Assembly (NCBI RefSeq): GCF_001423585.1
Contig: NZ_LMOP01000008.1
Coordinates: 856,982 to 920,981, forward strand
Origin: Xanthomonas sp. Leaf148
Lineage (GTDB): Bacteria; Pseudomonadota; Gammaproteobacteria; Xanthomonadales; Xanthomonadaceae
Direction: 5' to 3'
DNA: 64,000 nt
Of this stretch, positions 25,792-34,891 are shown piece by piece. The notes below the pieces were generated by a model that was not told the origin of the DNA, ran no database searches, and saw only the letters and a program-made list of their open reading frames with translations. Position 1 is the stretch's first letter. Each line of letters starts with the position of its first letter. Position numbers and translations under genes: made by a program.

Positions 25792-27174
25792 TTACTGCAG
25801 CGAGCCGCTGCCCTGCAGCCTGGCTTCGGCATCCTGCGACAGCAGGCGATTCACATCCTGCAGGTCGGTGATGTCGAGCTTGCCGATGGCCTGGCCGAGC
25901 AGCAGGCGATTCTGCAGGAAGGTGTAGCGCGACTGCGCGTAGTTCAACTGCGCCTGGAACAGGGTGCGCTGGTTCTGCACCACGTCCAGCACGGTCCGCG
26001 TGCCGACTTCCAGGCCGACCTGCGAGGCATCGTAGGCGGCTTGCGCGGAGACCACTGCCAAACGGCGCGCTTCCACTTCGCTGATACCGGCGACCACGGT
26101 CTGATAGGCATTGCGCGTATTGCGGTCCAGCGCGCGCTTCTGCTGCTCGTAGGTGTCCTGTTGGATATCGCGACGCGACAGCGCCTGACGCACGGCCGAC
26201 TGCGTTGCGCCGCCAGCGAAGATCGGGATCGACAGCGTGATGCCGACCGAATCGGTATCGATATCGCGGCCCGCGGTGGTGAAGTTACCTGCGGCCTGAT
26301 CGACCGTGCCCTGGCCGCCCCAACTATTGCTGCGACCGATATTGGCGCCCAGGCTCAAGGTGGGGTAATGGCCGGCACGCGCCGCATTGACCTGCGCCTC
26401 GGCTGCACTGACCTGCAGCTGCTGTGCCTTCAGCGCCGGGTTGTCGGCGATGGCGGCGGATACCAGCTGATCGACGTTGCTGTAAGCAGCCGGCACTTCC
26501 GGGCGGAAGTCTTCCGGCAGCGCACGAAGGCCGACTACCGGCTGGCCGGTCAGTTCGGTCAACGCCTGGTAGTAATCCTTCAGCGTATTGCGTGCGTTGA
26601 TGCTGTCGGCACGCGCCTGGTCGTACTGCGCGCGCGCTTCGTGCACGTCGGTGATCGGCGCCAGGCCTACTTCCAGGCGCTTGTCGGCGTAGTCGAACTG
26701 CTTCTTGGCCGCCGCTTCGTTGGTTTCTGCCGCCGCCAGCGACTCGATACCGACCAGCACCTGAAAATACGCCGCCGAGGTGCGGGTGATCAGGTCGTTG
26801 TTGGCCGATGCCAGCGTGAAGTCTGCGGCCTTGGCCACTTCGCGCTGCGCACGCAGATTGGCGAACTGCGCCCAGTTGAAGATGGTCTGGCTGCCCTGAA
26901 CCGTGTACTGCCGCTGCTTGGTGGTGGAGCGACCATCCACGCCTTCCAGCTCGCGATGTGCCTGGGTGTAGCCGGCGCTACCGTCCAGCTGCGGCAACAG
27001 CGCCGCACGCGCCTGCACCTGTCCCTCCCGATTCACCAGCCGCGTGGACTCGGCCACGGCCAGCTGCGGGTCGCCGTTGCGGGCCATTTCATAGACCTGC
27101 AGCAGATCGGTGGCATGCGCTGCCATCGGTGACAGGGCGGCGGCCAGGGCCAGGGCGAGGGATCGGCGGATCAT
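25792..27174 (-). CDS. tolC: TolC-family outer-membrane efflux channel
   Basis: A 460-residue outer-membrane and periplasmic tunnel protein. ATG 27174 starts a signal peptide (MIRRSLALALAAALSPMAAHA) and has AAGGAAG about nine bases upstream; the frame is open further upstream but lies inside the preceding gene. Two repeated OEP halves follow: DLLQVYEMARNGDPQLAVAE, ITRTSAAYFQVLVGIESLA, then VDQLVSAAIADNPALKAQ and RNAYQTVVAGISEVEARR. TolC partners with tripartite drug efflux pumps and type I secretion. It is 20 bp after the pcm-like gene, in the same operon; no pump subunits adjoin. Confidence 0.96.
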   Translation of the reverse strand: MIRRSLALALAAALSPMAAHATDLLQVYEMARNGDPQLAVAESTRLVNREGQVQARAALLPQLDGSAGYTQAHRELEGVDGRSTTKQRQYTVQGSQTIFNWAQFANLRAQREVAKAADFTLASANNDLITRTSAAYFQVLVGIESLAAAETNEAAAKKQFDYADKRLEVGLAPITDVHEARAQYDQARADSINARNTLKDYYQALTELTGQPVVGLRALPEDFRPEVPAAYSNVDQLVSAAIADNPALKAQQLQVSAAEAQVNAARAGHYPTLSLGANIGRSNSWGGQGTVDQAAGNFTTAGRDIDTDSVGITLSIPIFAGGATQSAVRQALSRRDIQQDTYEQQKRALDRNTRNAYQTVVAGISEVEARRLAVVSAQAAYDASQVGLEVGTRTVLDVVQNQRTLFQAQLNYAQSRYTFLQNRLLLGQAIGKLDITDLQDVNRLLSQDAEARLQGSGSLQ

Positions 27175-27194
27175 CGGGGAAGCTTCCTTGGGAA

Positions 27195-27851
27195 TCAGAA
27201 TTGGAATCGGGGCGTCGGTGCGGCGCCCTGGAGATAAGCGAGATCGGTTTCGAATAACGATTCGATGCGCGGGGCGTTGACGTCGCCACGCACCAGGACC
27301 GCTTCCATCACCGGTGCGTGACCGCGCACCACAAACAACCGGCCGTTCGGGCGCAACCACTGCAGCCACTGCGTCGGCAGCGTATCGACCGCGCCGGTCA
27401 CGCAGATGGCATCGAAACGACGCTCGCTCTGCCAGCCGAACACGTCGGCGGTTTCGATGCGCACATTGCTGCCCACACCGGTGCTGTCCAGATTGGCGCG
27501 TGCTGCCGCTGCCAGTGCCGGATCGATCTCCAGGCTGACCACTTCGCGCGCGAGTGCGGCCAGGCAGGCGGTGGAAAAACCGCTGCCGGTGCCGATTTCC
27601 AGCACGTCTTCGCCCGGCTGCAGATCCAGCGCCTGCAACATGCGGCCTTCGACTACCGGCTTCATCATCTTGTGACCGGCCGACAGCGGAATTTCCACGT
27701 CGACATAGGCCAGGGTCTTGTAGGCCTCCGGCACGAAGGCTTCGCGCGGCAGGCGCGCCAGCACGTCGAGCACGCGCAGGTCCAGCACGTCCCACGGCCG
27801 GATCTGCTGTTCGACCATCTTTTCGCGGGCCTGGGTGAAATCGATCGTCAT
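27195..27851 (-). CDS. Protein-L-isoaspartate methyltransferase-like protein
   Basis: A 218-residue SAM-dependent methyltransferase of the PCMT fold: MVEQQIRPWDVLDLRVLDVLA, DVLEIGTGSGFSTACLAAL, VVSLEID, and FDAICVTGAVDTLP. In true L-isoaspartate repair enzymes a conserved S-x-P-H-M-type substrate loop lies after the first strand. Here the matching place reads LSAGHKMMKPVVEG, so repair activity is uncertain and it may belong to the divergent branch found beside tolC. ATG 27851 is chosen over 27866 because the family start is MTIDFTQAREKMVEQ. It is the first gene of the pcm-tolC operon and may be controlled by the adjacent TetR regulator. Confidence 0.88.
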   Translation of the reverse strand: MTIDFTQAREKMVEQQIRPWDVLDLRVLDVLARLPREAFVPEAYKTLAYVDVEIPLSAGHKMMKPVVEGRMLQALDLQPGEDVLEIGTGSGFSTACLAALAREVVSLEIDPALAAAARANLDSTGVGSNVRIETADVFGWQSERRFDAICVTGAVDTLPTQWLQWLRPNGRLFVVRGHAPVMEAVLVRGDVNAPRIESLFETDLAYLQGAAPTPRFQF

Positions 27852-27979
27852 GGTGCGGTTATCCAACGCGGTGGGGCGAACATTTTACCGGTGCACGGGG
27901 CAACTGGCGCATCTAGCATCGCTGCGCGCCGGCCGCTGGCGCAGTGCCGGAAGTCATCGCCACCAAAGGCCCGGGGCGA

Positions 27980-28633
27980 TCAACGGGGCGCATACGCTCT
28001 CAAAAAGAAGTCCACGCTGGATTGGATGTGCTCATCCACCTGCGCGCGGGTGGGCTGGCCGTGCAGGCCGCACATCATCAAGGCATACAGCTCGCCCTTG
28101 AGCAGGCAGAAGAATTGCGAGGCCGCGCGCGCCAGATCGGCGATGTCGAGCTGGCCGTCGGCCACACGCGCCGACAGGAAATCCGCCAATGCCTGTTGGG
28201 TTCGCTTGGGGCCGGCTTCCCAGAACATTTCGCGCACATGCACATCGCCGGTGCCGGGCGCCATCATCATGCGGTGGGTGGAAATGGCCGACTCGGTGCT
28301 GACCATGGCAAAGAACGCATGCGCGATTTCGACCAACTGGTCGCGCAGCGCACCCTCGGGCGCGTGGTCGAACAGGTCGTCCGGCATCATCTGCTGGCAT
28401 TGCGCACGGATCGCCTCGGAAAACAGGCTCTCCTTGTCGCCAAAGTGGCTATAGACGGTGAGCTTGGAGACGCCGGCCTGAGCAGCGATGCCATCCATGC
28501 TGACCCCGGCATAGCCTAGCTCCATGAACAGGGCGCGGGCAGCACCCAGGATGGCGGCACGTTTCCCAAGATCCTTGGGACGCCCAGGGCCGTTGCTCTT
28601 GGCCTTGGACTTGAGGGGGGGCGAGCTGGACAT
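27980..28633 (-). CDS. TetR/AcrR-family repressor
   Basis: A 217-residue regulator. The DNA-binding domain is at residues 25-70: AAILGAARALFMELGYAGVS, then MDGIAAQAGVSKLTVYSHFG with the recognition helix, and KESLF. The C-terminal ligand domain has a hydrophobic core with SAISTHRMMM and FFCLLKGELYALMMCG, of the AcrR-like C-terminal type. It lies 128 bp before the pcm-tolC operon in the same orientation. TetR genes beside tolC often answer to drugs or plant phenolics, so control of efflux is a fair inference. An inverted repeat GGTC-N7-GACC at 28636-28650 just before its start could be an autoregulatory site. Confidence 0.93.
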   Translation of the reverse strand: MSSSPPLKSKAKSNGPGRPKDLGKRAAILGAARALFMELGYAGVSMDGIAAQAGVSKLTVYSHFGDKESLFSEAIRAQCQQMMPDDLFDHAPEGALRDQLVEIAHAFFAMVSTESAISTHRMMMAPGTGDVHVREMFWEAGPKRTQQALADFLSARVADGQLDIADLARAASQFFCLLKGELYALMMCGLHGQPTRAQVDEHIQSSVDFFLRAYAPR

Positions 28634-28948
28634 ACGGTCAATACTAGACCATCGGGTTCTATATTTATACTCGACGGCCTGAATGCATCAGCGCGCGGGT
28701 GCTTCAACTGGTCGAGCCTGGGAGCGATCGAGGCAACGGACTAGCCGCAGCGAAGCGACGACACTGTGGGCGCAATGCCCAAACGCCATGCCGATGATGA
28801 TGGGCATTCATTGTTTCAGTTGAATGCTCCCGGTGTCATGGTTGGCCCGGCAGCTGTGGGGAATCCACCTAGGGCGGCCCGAAAACCCCGGTGATAGATT
28901 GCCTCAGGCCTGTCGGTACATACCGGCACGCATGGTCAGCGGGCACGG
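28634..28948. other. Divergent promoter region, TetR / diguanylate cyclase
   Basis: About 315 bp without a gene. The end next to the TetR gene has the inverted repeat GGTCAATACTAGACC at 28636-28650 and an AT-rich stretch (TATATTTATACTC near 28660-28672) suited to a promoter. No other element was recognised. Confidence 0.5.
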
Positions 28949-31900
28949 ATGAGGGGAATGGGGAACGTGGACGGGGTCGGGGCGCAGACGCATGTAAGCT
29001 GCGTTCGCAGCACACGCGTGCTGCGGGCGGCCCTTGTGTGGCTGTGGTTTGGGCTGTGTTGCGGGGTTCTGGGACTGTCCCAGGCTGGCGCACAGGCGCT
29101 CGATCACACCGCCTATCACACCGTCACGCGCTGGAACATGGACGACGGCCTGCCGCACAACCTGGTGCACGCCGTGGCCCAGGGCGAAGACGGGCTGATC
29201 TGGGTGGGCACCTGGGAAGGCGTGGCGCGCTTCAACGGCCGCGATTTCACCGTGTACGACCGCCAGAACACGCCGGGCGCCGAATTGGGCGGCGTGTTCG
29301 TGGTGGTGCGCGACAGCACCGGCGGCATGTTGTTCGGCACCGCGTTCGACGGGGTCTATCACTATCAGGACGGCCACTGGCAGCAGCTGGGGGACGCTAC
29401 GGCGCGCCATCTGGCGGTCAGCGCGCTATTGCGTCGTGCCGACGGCGCCCTGTGGGTGGGCACGCCGCAGACGCTGTATCGGCTCGAAGCGAATGGGCGC
29501 CTGGTCGACGTTGGGCGTCAGACCGACCTGCCACGTGCACGCATCACCGCGTTGTCGGCCGACGACACTGGCGATCTGTGGGTGGGCACGGAGGTCGGGT
29601 TGTACCGTCTGCCCCGCAATGGCGCCGCCGCCGAGGCCTGGGGAACAATGCATGGCATGCAGGCGGTGCCGGTGCGCCGGCTTGCCAGCGATCGCCAGGG
29701 CGGATTGCTGGTCGCCGGCGATGACGGTGTGTGGTGGTGGAGTCGCGGCGGCGGGCTGCAGCGTTTTCGCCAGGGGCAGCGGGTCGATGCGCTGCTACTG
29801 GATCGGCGCGGGCATCTGTGGATGAGCATGCCCACCGGTACGTTGGTGGTGCACAGCGGGGTGGCTGTGCCGGACGAGCAGATTTCGATCACCGGCGTCG
29901 CCAGCCCGGCATTGCTGGAAGATGCCGAAGGTTTGATCTGGGTCGGCAGTACGCATGGCCTGTTCCGGATTGCCGAAGGCGCCGCGCACGGCGTGACCCA
30001 TGAGGACGGCCTGGCCTCCGATTACGTGCGCACCGTGTTGCAGACCAGCAACGGCACGGTGTGGGTGGGCAGCGCGGTGGGTCTGGACCGTTGGCGCGAC
30101 GATCAAATCAGCCGCATATCGCTGTCGCCGGCCGAAGGCGGCCGTGTGCTGGAGCAGTCGGTGTTGTCGCTGGCCGATGCCGGCGACGGCGGGGTCTGGG
30201 CCGGTACCTACAGTCAGGGCGTGCTGCGGCTGGATGCGCAAGGAAAGGTGCTGGTGCGCATCGGCGCGGGCGATGGCCTGCCGTCGTTGTCGGTACGCGC
30301 GGTGTTGCCCGATGGCGACGATCTGTGGATCGGCACCACCGGCGGGTTGGTGCGCTGGCGGCATGGCAAGGCGCGCCGCTACACCGCCGCCGATGGCGTG
30401 CCCGACGGCTCGGTGCAGGCGCTGTATCGCGACACGCAGGGCATCATCTGGATCGGCACCGATCGCGGTATGACCGGGCTGTCGCCGGGCGGCAGCACGC
30501 GAGCGTGGCTGGGCGAACAGGATTTCCCGGGTCAAAACGCCTTCGACTTTTTGCGCGATGCCGGTGGCGATCTCTGGATCGCCAGCGATCGCGGCCTGCT
30601 GCGCCTGCAGGGCGACCACTTCCGCGTCTACGACCATCGCGTCGGATTGCCGCGCGACAAGGTGTTCCGCGTGATCGACGACGGCCACGGCTATCTGTGG
30701 TTATCCAGCAACCACGGCGTCTTCCGCATCGCGCGCAACGACTTCGACCAGATCGATGCCGGTACCCGCGAACAATTGAGTGTGGAGGTGGTGGACCGCA
30801 GCGATGGCATGCCCAGCAATCAAGGCAACGGCAGCAGCGCTCCCGCTGGCTGGCTGACACAGACCGGGCAGTTGTTGTTTCCCACCTCGGCCGGGCTGGG
30901 CGTGATCGATCCGGCGCGTGTCGGCACCTTGCAAGGCCATCGCGTGCCGATCGTGTTCGAGCGCTTGCTGGTCGACGGCATGGTGCAACCGTTGAGCGGC
31001 CCGCATCAGCTCGGCGCAGAGACCCGCCGCATTGCAATCACTTATGCCGGCCTGAATTTCCGTGGCCCGGACAAGGTGCGTTACCGCTATCGCCTGGACG
31101 GCTTCGACCCGGACTGGGTGGATGCCGACAACGCAACCGAGGCGGTGTACACCAACCTGCCGCCAGGCCGTTTTCGCTTCCGCGTGCAGGCGATGTCGCT
31201 ACCGGTGGATTGGCGTCAGACCGCGCTGCTGGGGGAATCCAGTCTGGTCATCGCGTTGGCGCCGCCCTGGTGGCGCCGTGGCGAAGTGATCGCATTGGGC
31301 ATCCTTGCGCTGGCGAGCCTGATCTACGGATTTTATCTGTGGCGCACGGCCAGCTATCGGCGCAGCCAGCGCCAACTCAATACCGTGATCGATAAGCGCA
31401 CCCGCGAACTGAGCGACAAGAATCTCGCGCTGCAACAGGCCAGCCAGGAGCGCGAAGCCTTGATGCGCCAGCTGGAATACCGCGCCAGCCACGATGTGCT
31501 GACCGCATTGCCCAACCGGCGCGAAGCCGAGCGCGTGCTGCAGCAATGGTTCGACGATGCGCGTAGCGGTGGTGCCGCGCTGGCGCTGGCCTTGATGGAT
31601 ATCGACCACTTCAAGCACATCAACGACGAGTACGGCCATGATGTCGGCGATGCGGTATTGAGCGCGCTGGGCGAGGCATTGAGCGACCAGGATCAGGCGC
31701 AGTGCTTCGCTGCACGCCATGGCGGCGAAGAATTTCTGCTGGCGGTCACCGGGCTGGATGCCGTGCAGGCGCGCGCGCTGTTCGAACGCATGCGGCAGCG
31801 TCTTGCGGCAATCGACGTCGATGCGCAAGGCATCACGGTGCGGTGCACCGCCAGCATGGGTATGGCGATGAGCGATGAAGCGCCGACCCGACGCGAACTG

Positions 31901-31993
31901 CTCGCGTTGGCAGACCGTCGGCTGTATCAGGCCAAGCGGCAGGGGCGCGATCGATTGGTCGATCGGTCGTGCGATGGCACGGTGGTGCGTTGA
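28949..31993 (+). CDS. Membrane diguanylate cyclase with beta-propeller sensor
   Basis: A 1014-residue protein. It has an N-terminal signal or anchor (LRAALVWLWFGLCCGVLGL). A periplasmic two-bladed-propeller sensor of Reg_prop repeats follows at about 60-670; repeats such as GLIWVGTWEGVARFNG, DLWVGTEVGLYRL, GVWAGTYSQGVLRL and IIWIGTDRGMTGL are easily seen. Then come a Y_Y_Y domain (about 690-770), a membrane segment (about 780-798), a coiled linker, and a GGDEF domain with GGEEF at 925-929. Metal and nucleotide residues are present in LMDIDHFKHINDEYGHDVGD, so it should be active and make c-di-GMP. The inhibitory RxxD site before GGEEF is absent (QAQC instead). The ligand is unknown. Start choice among two close ATG codons (28949 and 28958) is uncertain. 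Confidence 0.93.
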   Translation: MRGMGNVDGVGAQTHVSCVRSTRVLRAALVWLWFGLCCGVLGLSQAGAQALDHTAYHTVTRWNMDDGLPHNLVHAVAQGEDGLIWVGTWEGVARFNGRDFTVYDRQNTPGAELGGVFVVVRDSTGGMLFGTAFDGVYHYQDGHWQQLGDATARHLAVSALLRRADGALWVGTPQTLYRLEANGRLVDVGRQTDLPRARITALSADDTGDLWVGTEVGLYRLPRNGAAAEAWGTMHGMQAVPVRRLASDRQGGLLVAGDDGVWWWSRGGGLQRFRQGQRVDALLLDRRGHLWMSMPTGTLVVHSGVAVPDEQISITGVASPALLEDAEGLIWVGSTHGLFRIAEGAAHGVTHEDGLASDYVRTVLQTSNGTVWVGSAVGLDRWRDDQISRISLSPAEGGRVLEQSVLSLADAGDGGVWAGTYSQGVLRLDAQGKVLVRIGAGDGLPSLSVRAVLPDGDDLWIGTTGGLVRWRHGKARRYTAADGVPDGSVQALYRDTQGIIWIGTDRGMTGLSPGGSTRAWLGEQDFPGQNAFDFLRDAGGDLWIASDRGLLRLQGDHFRVYDHRVGLPRDKVFRVIDDGHGYLWLSSNHGVFRIARNDFDQIDAGTREQLSVEVVDRSDGMPSNQGNGSSAPAGWLTQTGQLLFPTSAGLGVIDPARVGTLQGHRVPIVFERLLVDGMVQPLSGPHQLGAETRRIAITYAGLNFRGPDKVRYRYRLDGFDPDWVDADNATEAVYTNLPPGRFRFRVQAMSLPVDWRQTALLGESSLVIALAPPWWRRGEVIALGILALASLIYGFYLWRTASYRRSQRQLNTVIDKRTRELSDKNLALQQASQEREALMRQLEYRASHDVLTALPNRREAERVLQQWFDDARSGGAALALALMDIDHFKHINDEYGHDVGDAVLSALGEALSDQDQAQCFAARHGGEEFLLAVTGLDAVQARALFERMRQRLAAIDVDAQGITVRCTASMGMAMSDEAPTRRELLALADRRLYQAKRQGRDRLVDRSCDGTVVR

Positions 31994-32067
31994 AGATGGC
32001 GCTGTGACCCCGGTGCGTAAGTTTCAGGCGCGTGGTGGTGTATCGAACCGTGAAGGCTAGAGAACTT

Positions 32068-32274
32068 ATGTTGCTCCTATGGATCGTGCTTACTTATTTT
32101 GCAATCTTGGGGCTGCTCGCTGTGCTCAACAAGGCGGATTTTCGCCGGAGTCCGGAAAAGGGCGAGCGTTACAAAGTGTTGCCACTGCCTGACAAGTGGT
32201 GTTGCTGGTTCGGTGTGATTCCGCTCTGCGTCGGCACGCTCTCTGGCATGGCGCACTGTTTCTTCCTGTCTTGA
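32068..32274 (+). CDS. Small hypothetical membrane protein
   Basis: A 68-residue frame beginning MLLLWIVLTYFAILGLLAV. It has one clear hydrophobic segment (2-19), a charged middle with RRSPEKGERYK, and a second hydrophobic stretch (46-66) with two cysteines, so two membrane passes are likely. AGAGAAC lies just before ATG 32068; the frame is open upstream to 32032. Base composition is lower in GC than the neighbouring genes. I do not recognise a family. It may be a real small inner-membrane protein or chance. Confidence 0.5.
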   Translation: MLLLWIVLTYFAILGLLAVLNKADFRRSPEKGERYKVLPLPDKWCCWFGVIPLCVGTLSGMAHCFFLS

Positions 32275-32384
32275 TTGTCGGGGCTGTGTTGGAGGGTGCT
32301 TGCATTCGTTGGTACCAAAAGGCCGGGCTATTGCCGCGCAATGATTGAGCGTTCAACAACGCATTCGAGGTTGGTTCGGGCGCC

Positions 32385-33263
32385 CTAAGGCCGCTCCGCC
32401 TGCAACTGCAACAACGCAACAAACGCCTGTGCCGCCCGCGACAAGGTGCGTCCGCCATGCGTGACGCATCCCAGTTCGCGCGATAGCGCCACATCGGCCA
32501 GCGGTAGCGCCACGATCTGGTGATCGATCATGCGTTCGGGCAGGACGCTCCACGCCAGCCCTACCGAGACCAGCATCTTGATCGTCTCCAGATAGTTGGT
32601 GGTCATGCGCAGGTGCGGCACCAGGCCGCGCTCGGCAAACAGGCCGGCGACGATGCGATGGGTAAACGTGCCGGGGTCGGGTAGCACCGCCGGATGCGCC
32701 ACCACATCGTCCAGCGTCACCTTGCGCAATGCGGCCAACGGGTGGTCGGGGGCCACCACGCATTGCAGGCGGTCGTGCCAGATCGGTTGCGCACGCAGCG
32801 GTGCACGCGTGTCCGGCGCCAACGTGGTCACCGCCAATTCCACCTCGCCGCGCAGCACCGCTGCATAGGCCAGTTCAGAATCCAGAAACTGGATGTCCAG
32901 TGCGGCCTGCGGGTGTTGCGCGGCGAAGTTGCGTAGCAATGCAGGAAGCCGATGCAGGCCGACGTGGTGGCTGGTGGCTAGACTCAGGCGCCCGCCAACC
33001 GACGCGCCCAGGTGCTCCAGCACACGACGCGTGTCTTCCAGTTCGGCAAGGATGCGTTGGGCGCGCGGCAACAAGGCTTGGCCGGCCTCGGTCAGCACCA
33101 CCTGGCGGCCCAGGCGGTCGAACAGCCGAGCCGACAATTGCCCCTCCAGCAAGGCGATGCGTTTGCTCACCGCAGGCTGGGTGAGATGCAGCGCTTCACC
33201 GGCCGCCGAAAAGCTGCCGCTGTCAGCAATTGCGACGAAAGCGCTGAGACTCGCCAGATCCAT
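32385..33263 (-). CDS. LysR-family regulator divergent from leuC
   Basis: A 292-residue regulator. The winged helix fills residues 1-60: MDLASLSAFVAIADSGSFSA, then ALHLTQPAVSKRIALLE and RLFDRLGR. A LysR substrate domain follows, with LSLATSHHVGLHRLPALL. ATG 33263 has AGGA about nine bases upstream; starts at 33281 and 33296 (TTG) would run into the operator-like palindrome. It faces leuC across a 122-bp gap, the standard arrangement for a LysR regulator of its divergent neighbour, so control of the leu genes, with a pathway intermediate as possible co-inducer, is the best inference. Confidence 0.93.
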   Translation of the reverse strand: MDLASLSAFVAIADSGSFSAAGEALHLTQPAVSKRIALLEGQLSARLFDRLGRQVVLTEAGQALLPRAQRILAELEDTRRVLEHLGASVGGRLSLATSHHVGLHRLPALLRNFAAQHPQAALDIQFLDSELAYAAVLRGEVELAVTTLAPDTRAPLRAQPIWHDRLQCVVAPDHPLAALRKVTLDDVVAHPAVLPDPGTFTHRIVAGLFAERGLVPHLRMTTNYLETIKMLVSVGLAWSVLPERMIDHQIVALPLADVALSRELGCVTHGGRTLSRAAQAFVALLQLQAERP

Positions 33264-33281
33264 GCCATTCCTGAATTTCAT

Positions 33282-33296
33282 TTGTTGAATAAACAA
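33282..33296. promoter_or_regulatory. Probable LysR operator
   Basis: TTGTT-GAATA-AACAA is a perfect palindrome with a T-N11-A core, the usual LysR site, and the flanks (CAT and ATG) extend it loosely. It lies in the gap between the LysR gene and leuC, 19 bp before the regulator start and about 90 bp before leuC. Confidence 0.65.
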
Positions 33297-33385
33297 TATG
33301 AATTTGCGTTATCGAAGGCAAGCTCCTAGCATCGAACGCAGCCAGGTGGTGCACCCACCAACCGCCACTCCATCGGATCGCCGCG

Positions 33386-34825
33386 ATGACTGCCAAGACC
33401 CTGTACGACAAATTGTGGGACCTGCATGAGGTCACGCGCCGCGACGACGGTTCGTCGCTGATCTATATCGACCGCCACATCCTGCATGAAGTGACCTCGC
33501 CGCAAGCCTTCGAAGGACTGCGTCTGGCCGGCCGCAAGCCGTGGCGCATCGACGCCAACATCGCCACACCCGACCACAACGTGCCGACCACGCGCGCCGA
33601 GCGGCAGGGCGGCCTGGAGTCGATCAGCGATGAAGTCTCGCGCCTGCAAGTACAGACCCTGGACGAGAACTGCGACGACTTCGGCATCCTCGAGTTCAAG
33701 ATGAACGACGCGCGTCAGGGCATCGTGCATGTGGTCGGCCCCGAGCAGGGCGCCACCTTGCCGGGCATGACCGTGGTCTGCGGCGATTCGCACACCTCCA
33801 CGCATGGCGCGTTCGGCGCGCTGGCGCACGGCATCGGTACCTCCGAGGTCGAGCATGTGCTCGCCACGCAGTGCCTGATCGCCCAGAAGATGAAGAACAT
33901 GCAGGTGCGTGTCGACGGCACGCTGCCGTTCGGCGTGACTGCCAAAGACATTGTGCTGGCGGTAATCGGCAAGATCGGCACGGCTGGTGGCAACGGGCAC
34001 GCCCTGGAATTTGCCGGGAGCGCCATTGAAGCGCTGTCGATGGAAGGGCGCATGACCATCTGCAACATGTCCATCGAAGCCGGTGCGCGCGTGGGCATGG
34101 TGGCGGTGGACGACAAGACGATCTCATACGTCAAAGGCCGCCCGTTCGCGCCCAAGGATGCGAACTGGGATGCCGCCGTTGCACTGTGGAAGACGCTGGT
34201 CTCCGACCCGGGGGCGCACTTCGACACCGTGGTGGAGATGCGTGCCGAAGACATCAAGCCGCAAGTGAGCTGGGGCACCTCGCCGGAAATGGTGCTGGCG
34301 GTGGATCAGCAGATACCTGACCCGGCCGCCGAACAAGACCCGACCAAGCGCGACTCGATCGAGCGCGCGCTCAAATACATGGGCCTGAAGGCCAATCAGT
34401 CGATTACGGACATCCGTCTGGATCGGGTGTTCATTGGCTCGTGCACCAACTCGCGCATCGAAGACCTGCGCGCCGCCGCCGCAGTGGCCAAGGGCCGCAA
34501 GGTGGCGTCCACGATCAAGCAGGCACTGGTGGTGCCGGGCTCGGGTCTGGTCAAGGCGCAGGCCGAGTCCGAAGGCCTGGACAAGATCTTTCTGGAGGCC
34601 GGTTTCGAATGGCGCGAGCCGGGTTGCTCGATGTGTCTGGCGATGAACCCGGACAAGCTCGGCAGCGGCGAGCATTGCGCCTCCACCTCAAATCGCAATT
34701 TCGAAGGCCGCCAGGGCGCCGGCGGACGCACCCACCTGGTCAGCCCGGCAATGGCTGCAGCGGCGGCGGTGAGCGGCCACTTTGTCGATGTGCGTGAGCT
34801 GCAGGGAATCGAGAATCGGGAATAG
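33386..34825 (+). CDS. leuC: 3-isopropylmalate dehydratase large subunit
   Basis: A 479-residue aconitase-family subunit that, with LeuD, isomerises 2- to 3-isopropylmalate in leucine synthesis. Iron-sulfur ligands are visible: the cysteine in [16 protein letters not shown] and the pair in [12 protein letters not shown]. Other marks are [38 protein letters not shown] and EVEHVLATQ. The protein normally ends soon after FVDVREL; here the final codons (QGIENRE) come from an intergenic repeat that starts inside the gene end. It is the first gene of leuC-leuD-methyltransferase-leuB. Confidence 0.97.
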   Translation: MTAKTLYDKLWDLHEVTRRDDGSSLIYIDRHILHEVTSPQAFEGLRLAGRKPWRIDANIATPDHNVPTTRAERQGGLESISDEVSRLQVQTLDENCDDFGILEFKMNDARQGIVHVVGPEQGATLPGMTVVCGDSHTSTHGAFGALAHGIGTSEVEHVLATQCLIAQKMKNMQVRVDGTLPFGVTAKDIVLAVIGKIGTAGGNGHALEFAGSAIEALSMEGRMTICNMSIEAGARVGMVAVDDKTISYVKGRPFAPKDANWDAAVALWKTLVSDPGAHFDTVVEMRAEDIKPQVSWGTSPEMVLAVDQQIPDPAAEQDPTKRDSIERALKYMGLKANQSITDIRLDRVFIGSCTNSRIEDLRAAAAVAKGRKVASTIKQALVVPGSGLVKAQAESEGLDKIFLEAGFEWREPGCSMCLAMNPDKLGSGEHCASTSNRNFEGRQGAGGRTHLVSPAMAAAAAVSGHFVDVRELQGIENRE

Positions 34826-34883
34826 GGAATCGCCACGCCCCGTTCCGCTCTGCCTATTCCCTATTTCCCACTCCCAATTCTCG
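34804..34883. repeat. GGGAATCGG-type palindromic repeat between leuC and leuD
   Basis: The left arm is GGGAATCGAGAATCGGGAA followed by TAGGGAATCG; the right arm is CTATTCCCTATTTCCC then ACTCCCAATTCTCG. The arms pair imperfectly around a C-rich loop. This looks like a mobile or expanding repeat of the GGGAATCGGGAAT type. It has supplied the last codons and stop of leuC and fills the whole leuC-leuD gap, so the transcript will carry a hairpin there. Confidence 0.8.
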
Positions 34884-34891
34884 GCCTTTCT

